Positions 50,560-63,907 of a stretch of 64,000 nt of DNA are shown piece after piece. The DNA is taken from positions 27,501 through 91,500 of the forward strand of contig JABMCL010001836.1 of the NCBI GenBank assembly GCA_018857735.1, in the 5' to 3' direction. The DNA is from Alviniconcha marisindica (taxonomy: Eukaryota > Mollusca > Gastropoda > Provannidae). Within the stretch, counting starts at the first letter, position 1; every line of letters starts with the position of its first letter. The notes under the pieces are model-generated. The model was not told the DNA's origin. It worked only from the letters and a program-made list of their open reading frames with translations, and did no database searches. The translations under genes were made by a program, and so were the position numbers.

Positions 50560-51125
50560 GACAACAACAACTTCCACCACTATCAACAACAACTTTCACA
50601 ACTAACAACTTGCGTCACTGTCAACGACTTTCACAACTGACAACTTGTGTCACTGTCAACAACTTTCACAACTGACAACTTGCGCCACTGTCAAAATCTT
50701 TCACATCTGACAACATGCAGCACTGTCATCAACTTTCACAACTGACAGCAACTTGCGTCATCATCAACTTTCACAACTTACAACTTGTGCCACTGTCAAA
50801 ATCTTTCACATCTGACAACATGCAACACTGTCATCAACTTTCACAGCCGACAGCAACTAAAACAACTTGCATCACTGTCAACAACAGCTTTCATCACCAT
50901 CAACAACTTTCACAACTAACAACAACTTTCACAACCCTGACAACAACAACTTGCACCACTGTCCAGAACAACTTTCACTTCTGTCAACAAGCACTTTCAC
51001 AACTAACAAAAACAGCAAACTTCATCAGTGTAAAAAAACAACACAACTTTTACCACTGTCAACAACAACTTGCAGAAGGGTCAACAGCTTGAACACTGTC
51101 AACAACAATAACTTGCATCACGGAC
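50560..51125. repeat. Diverged array (CAACTTTCACAACTGACAAC)
   Basis: Units of 30-45 bp combine CAACTTTCAC, AACTGACAAC and TTGCRTCACTGT in varying order. Overlapping open frames are low-complexity artefacts. Confidence 0.85.
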
Positions 51126-51179
51126 AACGGTTTTCGGAGGAAAAGGAGTGGCATGAATTAAGCAGTGCTGAAACGGTTG

Positions 51180-52290
51180 GACTGGTTTGAAACTATGCAG
51201 CATTAAGCCCACACCGCACACACCACTGGAGTGCTGAAAAAGTTGGATATATGGTTCTTTTACATTACGCACACACTGGACTGTAGTGCTGAAAGGGTCA
51301 GATGGTTCTACGCTGCATTAAGCCCACACCACACACTCCACTGTGGTGCTGAAAAGGTTGGACATAACTGTGGTTCTGGTTCTATACAGCATTACGCTCA
51401 CATCATGTAATCCATTGTAGTGCTGAAAGGGTAAGATGGTTGTACACAGCATTAAGCCCACACCACACGCTCCAGTGTAGTGCTGAAAGGGTAAGATGGT
51501 TGTACACAGCATTAAGCCCACACCACACGCTCCAGTGTAGTGCTGAAAGGGTAAGATGGTTGTACACAGCATTAAGCCCACACCACACGCTCCAGTGTAG
51601 TGCTGAAAGGGTAAGATGGTTGTACACAGCATTAAGCCCACACCACACACTCCATTTTAGTACTGAGAGGGTAAGATCGTTGTATGCAGCACTAAGCCCA
51701 CACCACATGCTCCACTGTAGTGCTGAAAGGGTAAGATGGTTCTACACAGCATTAAGCCCACACCACATGCTCCACTGTAATGCTGAAGGGGTGAGATGGT
51801 TGTACACAGCATTAAGCCCACACCACACTCCACTGTAGTGCTGAAGGGGTAAGATTGTTCTACACAGCATTAAGCCCACACCACACACTCCATTTTAGTG
51901 CTGAGAGGGTGAGATCGTTATACGCAGCATTAAGCCCACATCACACACTCCATTGTAGTGCTGAAGGGGTAAGATGGTTCTACACAGCATTAAGCCCACA
52001 TCACACACTCCATTGTAGTGCTGAAGGGGTAAGATGGTTCTACACAGCATTAAGCCCACACCGCACACTCCACTGTAGTGCTAAAAAGGTCATATATGGT
52101 TCTACACAGCATTAAGCCCATACCACACACTCCCTGAAGCACTGAAAGGGTTGGACTATGGCCCTATATATCATTAACTTGATTAAGCCCACTCCACATG
52201 CACTGAAGCGCTAAAAGGATTGGACTATCGTTCTATAAAGCATTAAGCCCACACCACACACTCCTCTTTTATGGTGAAAAGAGTTGGAAT
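51180..52290. repeat. 60-bp minisatellite (GCATTAAGCCCACACC)
   Basis: About 18 copies of CAGCATTAAGCCCACACCAC, ACGCTCCAGTGTAGTGCTGA and AAGGGTAAGATGGTTGTACA. 51435-51620 holds near-identical recent copies; the edges are diverged. Confidence 0.93.
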
Positions 52291-52569
52291 GGAGACAGTA
52301 GTGTGGTTCTATAGATCTGTGTACACTCTTCCCGTCCCTTGCCAAATGCAAACACACAGTTGCATTTTTGCGACCATTCGTGCATAAAATTTGCACACAT
52401 TTAAAATGTGTTCCTGTGCTGACGTCGACTGCAAATTTGCTGTGGCTGATTCAAACCGTGTGAATACTGAGAAAAATGACCAAAAAAAAGAAGAAGTAGA
52501 AGACCTGATGCAAAATATCACAACAATGATGTAATTGTATTTAGGGCTCTGGTAAACCATCATGTTAAC

Positions 52570-55340
52570 GTCATACTTGGGGGGGGGGGGGGGGGGGGGA
52601 ATGGGGGGGACTTGTACTTAGGACTCTGGTAACCACTGTTACATCATCAGGGGGGGGGGGGGGCTACTTGTACTTAGGACTCCTGGTAAACCATCACGTT
52701 AACATCATACAGGGGCGGAGGGGGGGCTACTTGTACTTAGAACTGGTAAACCATCATGTTAGCATCATACTACTTAGGACTAAACCATCATGTTAGCATC
52801 ATACTACTTAGGACTAAACCATCATGTTAGCATCATACTACTTAGGACTTGTACTTAGGGCTCCTGGTAAACCATCATGTTAGCATCATTCCAGGGGGCT
52901 ACTTGTACTTAGGACTCCTGGTAAACCACCATGTTAGCATCATACTGGGGGCTACTTGTACTTAGGACTCCTGGTAAACCACCATGGTAGCATCATACTG
53001 GGAGGATACTTGTACTTAGGACTCCTGGTAAACCACAATGTTAGCATCACACAGGGAGGATACTTGTACTTAGTTTAACATTACTGTACAAGAAGACTAC
53101 CTGTCCTGGGGACCCAGAGTAAACCATCATGTTAACATCACCACACTGGAAGACTATTCGCATTTCGGTCTGAACAAGTCATCATGTTAACATCACCATA
53201 CAGAGAGGCTACTTGTACTTGGGTCTGAACAAACCATCATGTTAACTTCACCATACGCAGAGGTCACTTGCACTTGGGTACGAACAAACCATCATGTTAC
53301 ATCACCATGATACAGACAAGCTAATTGTGTTTGAACCATCATGTTAACATCAACATACAGGCAGAATACTTGTACTTGGGTCTGAACAAACCATCGTATT
53401 AACACCATGATACAGAGAGACTACTTGTAGTAGGGTCTGTACAAACCATTGTGTTAACATCACCATGCAGGCAGAATACTTGTACTTGGGTCTGAACCAT
53501 CATGTTATCACCACGATGCAGAGAGGCTATTTGTACTGAGCAAACCAGCATTTTTATATTGATAACATCCTCTTGCACTGACGACTGTGAGCAAACTGCG
53601 ACGCTAATTAGCATCATAATAGGAGGCTACTTGTACTATGAACACTGCCATATGGGAAGGCTGCTTGTACTAAATACCCTGAGCTGTTGTTAACATCACC
53701 AATAATAAAAGGCTACTTGTACTTTAACATTGCCATATGAGGCCGTTTTTACAGTTTAGCACTGAGCAAACCATCATAACTTGCTGCTTGTACTTTAACA
53801 TTGTCATATGGGGATCGAGGCTGTTTGTCCTGTATACCCTGGACACACCGTCATGTTAAGATCATCTGTATTTCAACATTAACACTGCCATATGGGGAGG
53901 CCGTTTTTACAGTTCACTGGCCGTTTTTATAGTTCAGTACTGAGCAAACCATCATGTTAACATCACCATAATAGAAGGCTACTTGTACTTTAACATTGCC
54001 ATATGGGGTGGCCGTTTTTACAGTTCAGCACTGAGCAAACTGTCATGTTAACATCACCATAATAGAAGGCTACTTGTACTTCAACATTGCCATATGGGGA
54101 GGCCGTTTTTACAGTTCAGCACTGAGCAAACTGTCATGTTAACATCACCATAATAGAAGGCTACTTGTACTTCAACATTGCCATATGGGGTGGCCGTTTT
54201 TACAGTTCAGCACTGAGCAAACTGTCGTGTTAACATCAGTATCATAACAGGCTACTTGTACTTTAACATAGCCATATTGGGAGGCTGTTTTTACAGTTTA
54301 GCACTGAGCAAAATATCATGTTAACATCAGTATCATAATAGGCTACTTGTACTTTAACATAGCCATATTGGGAGGCTGTTTTTACAGTTCAGTACTGAGC
54401 AAACTGTCATGTTAACATCACCATAATAGAAGGCTACTTGTACTTTAACATTGCCATATTGGGAGGCTGTTTTTACAGTTCAGTACTGAGCAAACTGTCA
54501 TGTTAACATCACCATAATAGAAGGCTACTTGTACTTTAACATTGCCATATTGGGAGGCTGTTTTTACAGTTCAGTACTGAGCAAACTGTCATGTTAACAT
54601 CACCATAATAGAAGGCTACTTGTACTTTAACATTGTCATATTGGGAGGCTGTTTTTACAGTTCAGTACTGAGCAAACTGTCATGTTAACATCACCATAAT
54701 AGAAGGCTACTTGTACTTTAACACTGCCATATGGGGAAGCTGCTTGTTCTGAATACAATGGGAAAACCATCAGGTTAACATCCCTTGTACTTTAACATCA
54801 CCATACAGGGAGGCTGTTTGTACTTAGGACTGCACAAACCATAATGTTAACATCACCATACAGGGAAGCTGCTTGTACCTAGGATTTCAATATCCATCAT
54901 GTTAACATCACCATCATAGGCAGCTAGCTTCTTGTACTTGACCACTGCCACATAGGGAGACTACTTGTTCTGAGGACTTGGAACAAACTATAATGTTAAC
55001 ATCGCTACACAGGGAAGCTGCTTGTACTCTGGGACTTCATAAACCGTCATGTTAACATCACCATAACAGGAGGCTACTTGTTCTGAGGACTTGGAACAAA
55101 CTATAATGTTAACATCGCTACACAGGGAAGCTGCTTGTACTCTGGGACTTCATCAACCGTCATGTTAACATCACCATAACAGGAGGCTACTTGTTCTGAG
55201 GACTCGGAGCAAACTATAATGTTAACATCGCTACACAGGGAAGCTGCTTGTACTTTGGGACTGCACAAACTGTCCTGTTAACATCACCATAATAGGAGGC
55301 TACTTGTAGCGGAGTAAACTGACATGTTAACATCGTCATA
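52570..55340. repeat. Related minisatellites built on a CATGTTAACATCA motif
   Basis: 52570-53060: units with GGACTCCTGGTAAACCATCA. 53060-53720: diverged units with TACTTGTACTTGGGTCTGAA. 53720-54730: about eleven units of roughly 93 bp (AGAAGGCTACTTGTACTTTA, ACATTGCCATATGGGGAGGC, CAGTTCAGCACTGAGCAAAC). 54730-55340: units of about 110 bp. They share CATGTTAACATCACCATA and grade into each other. Confidence 0.92.
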
Positions 55341-55589
55341 ATAGGAGGCTATTATATTTGAACATTAAGCTTAACTCATTAAGTTTAACAGCGTTCAGTT
55401 CAGTTCAAGATGGTATCTATGCGCTCGGAAAAGCCCATATGCGCTCCACCCCGTCTCTCAGAAGTTTCCCCAACGTTGCCTTTGAAACGGTTCCAATGTC
55501 CGTCTGACTGATGAGGGCACTTTCTCATCCTTTGAAGGAAAATCATCCAGACTGTCCATTTCTACAGTCCTTTCAACTATACTCTGTTG

Positions 55590-56880
55590 TATAAATTCTC
55601 CCGGCAATGCTCCATTTTCCTCTCCATAAATTCTCCCAGCAACGCTTCATTTTCCTCTCCATAAATTCTCCCAGCAACGCTCCATTTTCCTCCTTCCAGC
55701 AACAATCCATTTTCTCTCCAATTAGCAACGCTCCATTTTCCTCTCCATAAATTCTCCCAGCAACACTCCATTTTTTCTCTCCATAAATTCTCCCAGCAAC
55801 ACTCCATTTTCCTCTCCATAAATTCTCCCAGCAACACTCCATTTTTTCTCTCCATAAATTCTCCCAGCAACACTCCATTTTTTCTCTGCATAAATTCTCC
55901 CAGCAACACTCCATTTTTTCTCTCCATAAATTCTCCCAGCAACACTCCATTTTTTCTCTCATAAATTCTCCCAGCAACACTCCATTTTCTCTCCATAAAT
56001 TCTCCCAGCAACACTCCATTTTTCCTCTCCATAAATTCTCCCAGCAACACTCCATTTTTCTCTCCATAAATTCTCCCAGCAACACTCCATTTTTCTCTCC
56101 ATAAATTCTCCCAGCAACACTCCATTTTCCTCTCCATAAATTCTCCCAGCAACACTCCATTTTCCTCTCCATAAATTCTCCCAGCAACACTCCATTTTCC
56201 TCTCCATAAATTCTCCCAGCAACACTCCATTTTCCTCTCCATAAATTCTCCCAGCAACACTCCATTTTCCTCTCCATAAATTCTCCCAGCAACACTCCAT
56301 TTTCCTCTCCATAAATTCTCCCAGCAACACTCCATTTTTTCTCTCCATAAATTCTCCCAGCAACACTCCATTTTTTCTCTGCATAAATTCTCCCAACAAC
56401 ACTCCATTTTTCTCTGCATAAATTCTCCCAGCAACACTCCATTTTTTCTCTCCATAAATTCTCCCAGGAACACTCGATTTTTTTCTCTCCATAAATTCTC
56501 CCAGCAACACTCCATTTTTTTCTCTCCATAAATTCTCCCAGCAATGCTCCATTTTCCTCTCCATAAATTCTCCCAGCAACACTCCATTTTTTCTCTCCAT
56601 AAATTCTCCCAGCAATGCTCCATTTTCCTCTCCATAAATTCTCCCAGCAACACTCCATTTTCCTCTCCATAAATTCTCCCAGCAACGCTCCATTTTCCTC
56701 TCCATAAATTCTCCCAGCAACACTCCATTTTTCTCTCCATAAATTCTCCCAGCAACGCTCCATTTTCCTCTCCATAAATTCTCCCAGCAACACTCGATTT
56801 TTTCTCTCCATAAATTCTCCCAGCAACACTCCATTTTGTTCTCTCCATAAATTCTCCCAGCAACACTCCATTTCCCTATC
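55590..56880. repeat. 35-bp minisatellite (CTCCATAAATTCTCCCAGCA)
   Basis: About 36 copies of CTCCATAAATTCTCCCAGCA then ACACTCCATTTTCCT. The unit has no stop on the minus strand in any frame, so it yields overlapping minus ORFs of up to 436 codons. There is no start context, splice signal or family resemblance to support a gene. Confidence 0.95.
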
Positions 56881-57344
56881 CATCCTGGTAAACAGGCTTC
56901 TGCTTAGATTTGCCTTTTCACTGTCTGTTGCTCCTTAGTCAGATTCTCCGTATCAACTCTGTGATCTCACTTCGTTCTTTGAGCTCATCTCTTCTTTAAT
57001 GGTCACGGAGCCGTTAAAGGAGATTATTGTCTGCGCATCTAAATATACTGAATAATTAATTATACCATATATCTAAATATACCTTTCACTGTTTCTTATT
57101 AATCAGATTCTCCAAATCTGTGTTCCTATTTTGCTCTTTCAGCTCATCTCTGCCTTAACGGCCACGAAGAGACACTGTGCTGTTGATGGTACTTTGGAAT
57201 CCAAAAACTAGTAAGCTAGTTAGTAACTGGTTTTTAATGTCCTGTTGACCGCACAGGGTCACCTCAGGACAACCCAAACTCTGTCACCACCAAATGCCGG
57301 TTTCCAAACTCTTCTTGTACATTTAAAAATGTCAAAACTCTTCT

Positions 57345-57455
57345 TGTCATTTTGTAGCTTGATAAAGGGGATTACCCCGGAAACTCGTATGTTGTGTTTT
57401 GTCCTAATAAATAGCGTTGTTTTGAACCTTCCATGTGTTTGGATCTTCTTGGACA
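57345..57455 (+). repeat. Fold-back element F, right arm
   Basis: GTAGCTTGATAAAGGGGATT, ACCCCGGAAACTCGTATGTT, GTGTTTTGTCCTAATAAATA and GTGTTTGGATCTTC match the right arms of copies 1-3. Confidence 0.75.
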
Positions 57456-58200
57456 CAAACCCTTTGTAAAGTAAAATCTACGACATGAATCCATCCACAA
57501 ACATAAAACAACAGGGGACGCAACACATCAACCTTCGCAGCAACACAACAATAATAATGCAAAACATCAACCTTTGCAGCAGTAAGTTAATTATCGGAAC
57601 CAGCATCTGACCCACAGCAGTGACACAATAAAAATCCAACACATCAACACCCGCAGACGAAGAACATAATACTCCAAAAAAACAATAAAGCTCATTCAGT
57701 AACGTTACTTGCATATCAAAAAAGCTCTTAAATCTAACTGACCAATGAACATAAATTCCTGTAGCTCCTTTCTGCAATGAGGTAAGTGTCCCCCTGCCCT
57801 GCTCCGCCCACCCCCCCCCCCCAAAAAAAAAGTATATAAAAAAAAAATGAAAAAAAGACATATTTTGTCTAGGATCCTAGGATCCCAAATGGTAACACTC
57901 ATGATAGTGATACTGAATAAATGAAGAATATGAACTGTACACACCGATTTATACTGACTTCACTGATTTTCTATCGTACATTGAATACAGCCGTTATTTG
58001 ATCAGTCCTCATCGCAAACTCTGTATACTGTTTTTCATCAGCAAAATGTACACAGTAATTGATTAAATCAAGGGCAAATTATACACATTAAACTATTTAA
58101 AGGGGAACCAAGGCAAAGCAAGCACAACAGGTTCTTTCAAAGGAAAGGGAGAAAAAATAGACAACTCTTCTACTGGGTGGTTCAGCAACGCTGACTTGCA
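57456..58200. other. Unique sequence
   Basis: 57485-57665 has loose repeats of CAACACATCAACCTTYGCAG. Otherwise nothing recognised. Confidence 0.55.
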
Positions 58201-58207
58201 TGAGTGA

Positions 58208-58561
58208 ATGCCCTTCATGATCTTTTGCTCAAGAAGTCACAAACGGTTGCAGCTGTCACTTCCTGGCCGATTTCCGAGTAGGCGTTGGTTAACGCTGCGT
58301 GTAACAATGGAAGCTGAACCTAGAACTGGGAAGCTGTACAAACGCCACCACTGCTGCATTTGCAAAAATTACAGGGGAAAGGTGATGAAGAGCAATACAA
58401 AGTGTCTGCTTTGTTTTTCGGCTGACCAGAAGGTTGCGAGTGCGTGCAAAAAATGCATTTTGGGGGGCATCCTACAGCACGAGCAACAAGTCACTGCTTG
58501 TTGCCAGACACACTCTTCAAAAATGCCTTTTAAAGTTGGCAGTGTAAGAAACCCACAATAG
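58208..58561 (+). pseudogene. Cys-rich ORF, possible piggyBac-type transposase C terminus
   Basis: The 117-codon frame includes LPGRFPSRRW and then KRHHCCICKNYRGK, followed by CxxC pairs (KCLLC, CKKC) and a final CCQTHS. The order 'GR-F, basic spacer, CxxC-x13-CxxC-x9-CxxC' resembles the C-terminal zinc-binding domain of piggyBac-like transposases. No DDE domain was found upstream, so at best it is a remnant. It could also be an unrelated small Cys-rich protein. Start and end are those of the open frame only. Confidence 0.35.
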
Positions 58562-59079
58562 TTTTTCACTTGATTTTCCATCCTGTTTGGTACGTTGGAA
58601 AATTTCAAACACACGACACACACACAGTCAGAGAGGGAGCAAGGAAGCGGAAAGTTCTGCCCGTTTCATGCCCAGCAGCCTGTGCCATCGTCAGTGACAC
58701 CATGAACAAAGCTGGAACATGGGATGAAAGTATCCAATGCATCCCGAGCCACCTTTTCTTTTTTTCCCCCTCATCCTTGACAGAGAGTAGAGAGTAGATC
58801 AACATGGCTGGACCCTGAGGAGCTCAAATAATTTATAAAAAACAAAACAAAACAAAACCCCCCCCAAAACAAACAAACAAAAAACTAACCACAAAAAAAC
58901 TATTTAAAAAAAATTAATTATTTAAAAAACTAACTAACAAAACCCCACTTCTTTTGTATAAATTTGAGTATTCACAGAACCACCAGATGAAGTCTGTGGA
59001 TGGAAATAGTTGCACGTTCTCAATGTTTTCAGGCCAACTTGTCTCTTTTGCTTTGGTTTCCCTTTAAAAATTGGGGAGG

Positions 59080-59440
59080 GGCTGGTTGGGGGGGGGGGTA
59101 GCAGTCAGAGGGGTGTAGGGGGTGGATGGGTGTGGTGGTATGAGGTGCGGGAGGGGGCGGGGGGGCAAGAGTGAAATTGCATGATCCATACAAAACTGGA
59201 TGAGAGGGAAGAGGGGGGGGGGGGGGGGGGGGAGTGTGCACAATCACAATACAAAAACTGGAGGGGGGGGGGGGGTGAGGGGGAGGCGCAGTCAGAGAGG
59301 GACCAAGGAAGCGGAAATTGCACAATCACAATACAAAAACTGGAGGGAAGGGAAGGGAGGGGGGGGGGGGTAGGTAGGATTAGGATGGAGCATGGAAGTG
59401 GAAATTGCACAATCACAATACAAAAAACTGGAATATGATG
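59080..59440. repeat. G-rich diverged array
   Basis: Four units contain GGAAATTGCACAATCACAAT and ACAAAAACTGGAGGG followed by long G runs. Overlapping Pro-rich minus ORFs are artefacts. Confidence 0.85.
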
Positions 59441-59754
59441 CTGGCAGGAAAGAGCACAGGTTCTATACAGTAATACTTTCAGTTATATTTTTTTGCGGGG
59501 GAGGGGGGTCTGTATAATTCATACACCTTCGCAAGATATACACATCAGCTTGAACACATTATTTCCATTTCCAAAAATATACAGAACGGGTACCAGTAAA
59601 CTGGATATGTGGTAATAAGTTAGTGCAGAAATATACAAAGTACACACACACAAAAAGACGCCAGATGTGAATTCCAAACAAGTAAGAAATAAAACATTAG
59701 AGTCGCCTGTTTACTCTGTCTTATGCGTCCAGTGCAGAGCAATAGGCTTCTGCG

Positions 59755-60670
59755 ATTCCAGTACACCATCCAGAGAAGGGTAAATATGGTACACCTTCCA
59801 GATATGGGTAAACATGGTACACCTTCCAGAGAAGGGTAAACAGTACACTTTCCAGATAAGGGTAAACATGGTACACTTCCAGAGAAGGGTAAACATGGTA
59901 CACTTCCAGAGAAGGGTAAACATGGTACACCTTCCAGAGAAGGGTAAACAGTACACTTTCCAGATAAGGGTAAACATGGTACACTTCCAGAGAAGGGTAA
60001 ACATGGTACACTTCCAGAGAAGGGTAAACATGGTACACTTCCAGAGAAGGGTAAACAGTACACTTTCCAGCTAAGGGTAAACATGGTACACTTCCAGAGA
60101 AGGGTAAACATGGTACACTTCAGAGAAGGGTAAACATGGTACACTTCAGAGAAGGGTAAACATGGTACACCTTTCAGAGAAGGGTAAACATGGTACACCT
60201 TTCAGAGAAGGGTAAACATGGTACACCTTTCAGAGAAGGGTAAACATGGTACACCTTTCAGAGAAGGGTAAACATGGTACACCTTTCAGAGAAGGGTAAA
60301 CATGGTACACCTTCCAGAGAAAAGTAAACATGGTACACCTTCCAGAGAAAGGTACACATGGTACACCTTCCAGGGAAGGGTACACACGGTACACCTTCCA
60401 GAGAAAAGTAAACACGGTACACCTTCCAGAGAAAAGTAAACACGGTACACCTTTCAGAGAAGAGTAAACATGGTACACCTTCCAGAGAAGGGTACACACG
60501 GTACACCTTCCAGAAAAAAGTAAACACAGTACACCTTCCAGAGAAGGATAAACATGGTACATCTTCCAGAGAAGGGTAAACGTGGTACACGTTCCAGGGA
60601 AGGGTAAACATGGTACACTTTCCAGATATGGGTAAACATGGTACACCTTCCAGAGAAGGGTACACACGGT
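59755..60670. repeat. 28-bp minisatellite (GTACACCTTCCAGAGAAGGG)
   Basis: About 32 copies of GTACACCTTCCAGAGAAGGG then TAAACATG, with 1-2-bp length variants that open several minus frames. Confidence 0.95.
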
Positions 60671-60869
60671 ATAACAAAGAAACGGGACCTTGTGGTGATG
60701 GCGTTCAGTTAGGGCTCATGGTATACATGTATGGTACAACAAAGAGATGCAGCTAAGACGTGACAATGCTCAACTCACACTATGGCATATACATACATAT
60801 ATATAACATACATACATATATAAAAACAAAGAAATGTAGCTTAGTGCTTACAGTACCCAAGCTGGGAGT

Positions 60870-60889
60870 ATGGTGTGTGTGTGTGCGTA

Positions 60890-60930
<41 letters not shown>

Positions 60931-61065
60931 GTGTGTGTGTGGGGTGTGTGGGTGGGTGTAGGTGTGTGTATATGTGTGTGTGTCTCAGTGTGTGTGTCTG
61001 CGTGCGTGCATGCGTGTGTGCGTAAATGCATGCATGCGTGTGTGTGTGTGTGTGCACACACATAT
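60870..61065. repeat. (TG)n-rich tract
   Basis: TG runs with GCATGC interruptions. Confidence 0.9.
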
Positions 61066-61089
61066 TTATAACGAAGAGATGTGTCTTGG

Positions 61090-61640
61090 CAGTGAAAACT
61101 AAATGTGGATTATGTTACAACAGAGATGGGACCTACTCAGTGCTGGTGACAATGCCCCAAACAGGATCATGTTATACATGGTATAACAGAAATGTGACAA
61201 TTCAACAGGGATCATGGCCGTCACTACCATAACAAAAAGAGATGTGGCTTGGAGTATTGACATTGCTCCACTGGGATCATGGCATAACAAAAAGATGCAG
61301 TTGAGTGGTGACCAAGTTCACAGTGTGATCATAATATAACAAAGAGATGCAGCCTGGAGGTGACAATGTTGGATCATAATATATATAACAAAGAGATGTG
61401 GCTTGGTGTTGACAACGTGTGATCATAATATAACAGAGATATGGCTTGGAGGTGACAATGTTGGATCATAGTATAACACAGAGATGTGGCTTGGTGGTGA
61501 CAAAGTTGGATCATAATATAACAGAGCTGTGGCTTGAAGATGACAATGTTGGATCATAATATAACAAAGAGATATGGCTTGGCGATGACAGCGTTCAATC
61601 TGGGATCATAGTGCAACAGAAAGATATGGCAGTGTGGTGA
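61090..61640. repeat. 45-50-bp minisatellite (GGATCATAATATAACAAAGA)
   Basis: About ten diverged units contain GATGTGGCTTGGTGGTGACA and GGATCATAATATAAC. Confidence 0.88.
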
Positions 61641-61744
61641 CCCCACCCAATTTGGGATGATGGGATGTAAGCAGCAAAGCAATGTGGTTTACCAACAACA
61701 AGTCACGCTCAACATGAACCATGGTATCTCTGGCACGCTAGAAG

Positions 61745-62170
61745 TGTCACTGGATGAAGTGTCACTGGATGAAGTGTCACTGAATACATTCACTAGAGTC
61801 TCTACAAGTGACACTAACAGAATGAAGTGTCACTGGATGAAGTGTCATCTGACAGTAGTGTGATGAAGTGTAACAGAATGAAGTGCCTTCGGATAAGTGT
61901 CACTGGATGAAACGCCACCGGATGAAGTGTCATCTGACAGTCACTGGATGAAGTGTCATTTGGCAGAAACTGAATGAAGTGTCATTGGATGAAGTGTCAC
62001 TGGACAGAGTGACATCAAATGAAGTGTCACTGGATGAAGTGTCATTTGGCTGTAACTGAACGAAGTGCCACAGAATGAGGTCATTTTCAAGACAGTGTCA
62101 TACAATGAAGTCATTTCATTAACAGTCATTTAGCTGAAGGGTTAGTGGATGGAGAACCACTTGACAGTCA
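61745..62170. repeat. 15-bp array (GAAGTGTCACTGGAT)
   Basis: Short units, AAGTGTCACTGGATG, are mixed with longer variants (AAGTGTCATCTGACAGT). The order is irregular. Confidence 0.88.
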
Positions 62171-62399
62171 CTGGATAAGCTGACAAAGTGCCTGGCACTA
62201 AGATGTAGAATATATATATATGTGAACATTCTAAACAGAAATATGTTGTCAATAAGGTTGTCAATAAGCTTCATCTATGTACATGACTTGAAAGTGTTCA
62301 TGTCACTAAGCCCTTACTCAATCATCAACTCGTCATTTTTTCTCTCCACTGTCTTGGCTCTGCATGGTCATAGATACATACACGTGCCTAGTCGTGAAA

Positions 62400-62990
62400 G
62401 GAGGGTAGAAAAGCTTCCAGGAAAGTTGCGGCCCCAAACCACTAGCCCATTGGGTGAGTCATAATTCTGCCTTCTGCTTTGATCGATAGCTTCCAGACAA
62501 GTCGAGGCCCAAAACCACTAGCCTGTTGGGCGATCATTTCGCAATCAATCATTTTACTCAGTTTATCAAACTGTCTTCTTCATCAGAGATCAGTGTTGTT
62601 TACAATGTAATGTCACACCATTTTAACTGGGCTAAAAACTACAAAATCAAAGCCCAGAGTCGAGGCCCCAAACCACTAGCCCATTGGGTGAGTCATAATT
62701 CTGCCTTCTGCCATGACTGATCATTTCACTCAATTTATCACCAGTGACCAGGGAGGTGTTCTTTGCAATGTAATGTCACCGCCATTCTAACTTGGCTCAA
62801 ACTTTGAAGTTGAAGCCCTGAGCTAAAACCCCAAAACATAAAACCTCTCAGGTGAGTCATAATTTAGCTTTTTGCCATGATAACCATTTCACTCAGTCTA
62901 TCCAACTTTCTTGATCACAAGAAATCTGAGGAGTGCTGTTTTGCAAGGTAACGTCACCACCATTTTAACCTGGCTAAAACTGCGAAATTG
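62400..62990. repeat. Long diverged tandem repeat with GGGTGAGTCATAAT
   Basis: Four partial units carry GAGGCCCCAAACCACTAGCC, CATTGGGTGAGTCATAATTC and TGTAATGTCACCGCCATTTT. Each has a good donor-like GTGAGT, but no exon or reading frame could be tied to it. Confidence 0.75.
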
Positions 62991-63179
62991 ACACCCAGTA
63001 GGAAAATGCGGGAGAATCTTCTCTATCATAATAACAGGAGGGAAAAAATCTATAGAGAACTTGCACTGACAGATACCCCAAATAATGCGACTAATCCACT
63101 TTTTTGTGCGTGCCTATACCATCTTTTTAATGAGTTGTCTCCCTTCTGCATTGTAATGAAAAGTTTCAGGTGATCTGGA

Positions 63180-63643
<464 letters not shown>

Positions 63644-63907
63644 TGTCACATATCACTTTGCAGCATGCTCCACAACACAATCCAGTCACCAACTATGCAA
63701 CAGCCAATCACTGCACATTGTCTTCGCCTTGCTGAACATTGACTACCTGTCCCTTAATATCATGTTTTGTCACTGACCGACAACAGCAGATCTCCACATT
63801 ACAATCCTGCCCACAAATGTGCAGCAGTCATTCACTGGTATTGCTGACAGAACACTGACCATATGTCCTGTAATATCATTTTTTCCCTTCACGTTGTTTA
63901 TTCACAG

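Noticed and set aside
55590..56880. CRISPR-like regular spacing
   Set aside because: The units are contiguous, with no unique spacers and no cas genes, in a eukaryotic genome.
55573..56883. Minus-strand ORFs of up to 436 codons (MECCWENLW repeats)
   Set aside because: They arise from a 35-bp minisatellite whose minus strand lacks stops in all three frames; no start context, splice sites or protein family.
62400..62900. A real gene with repeated GTGAGT donors
   Set aside because: The frames before each donor differ and no acceptor or family resemblance was found; kept only as a repeat.
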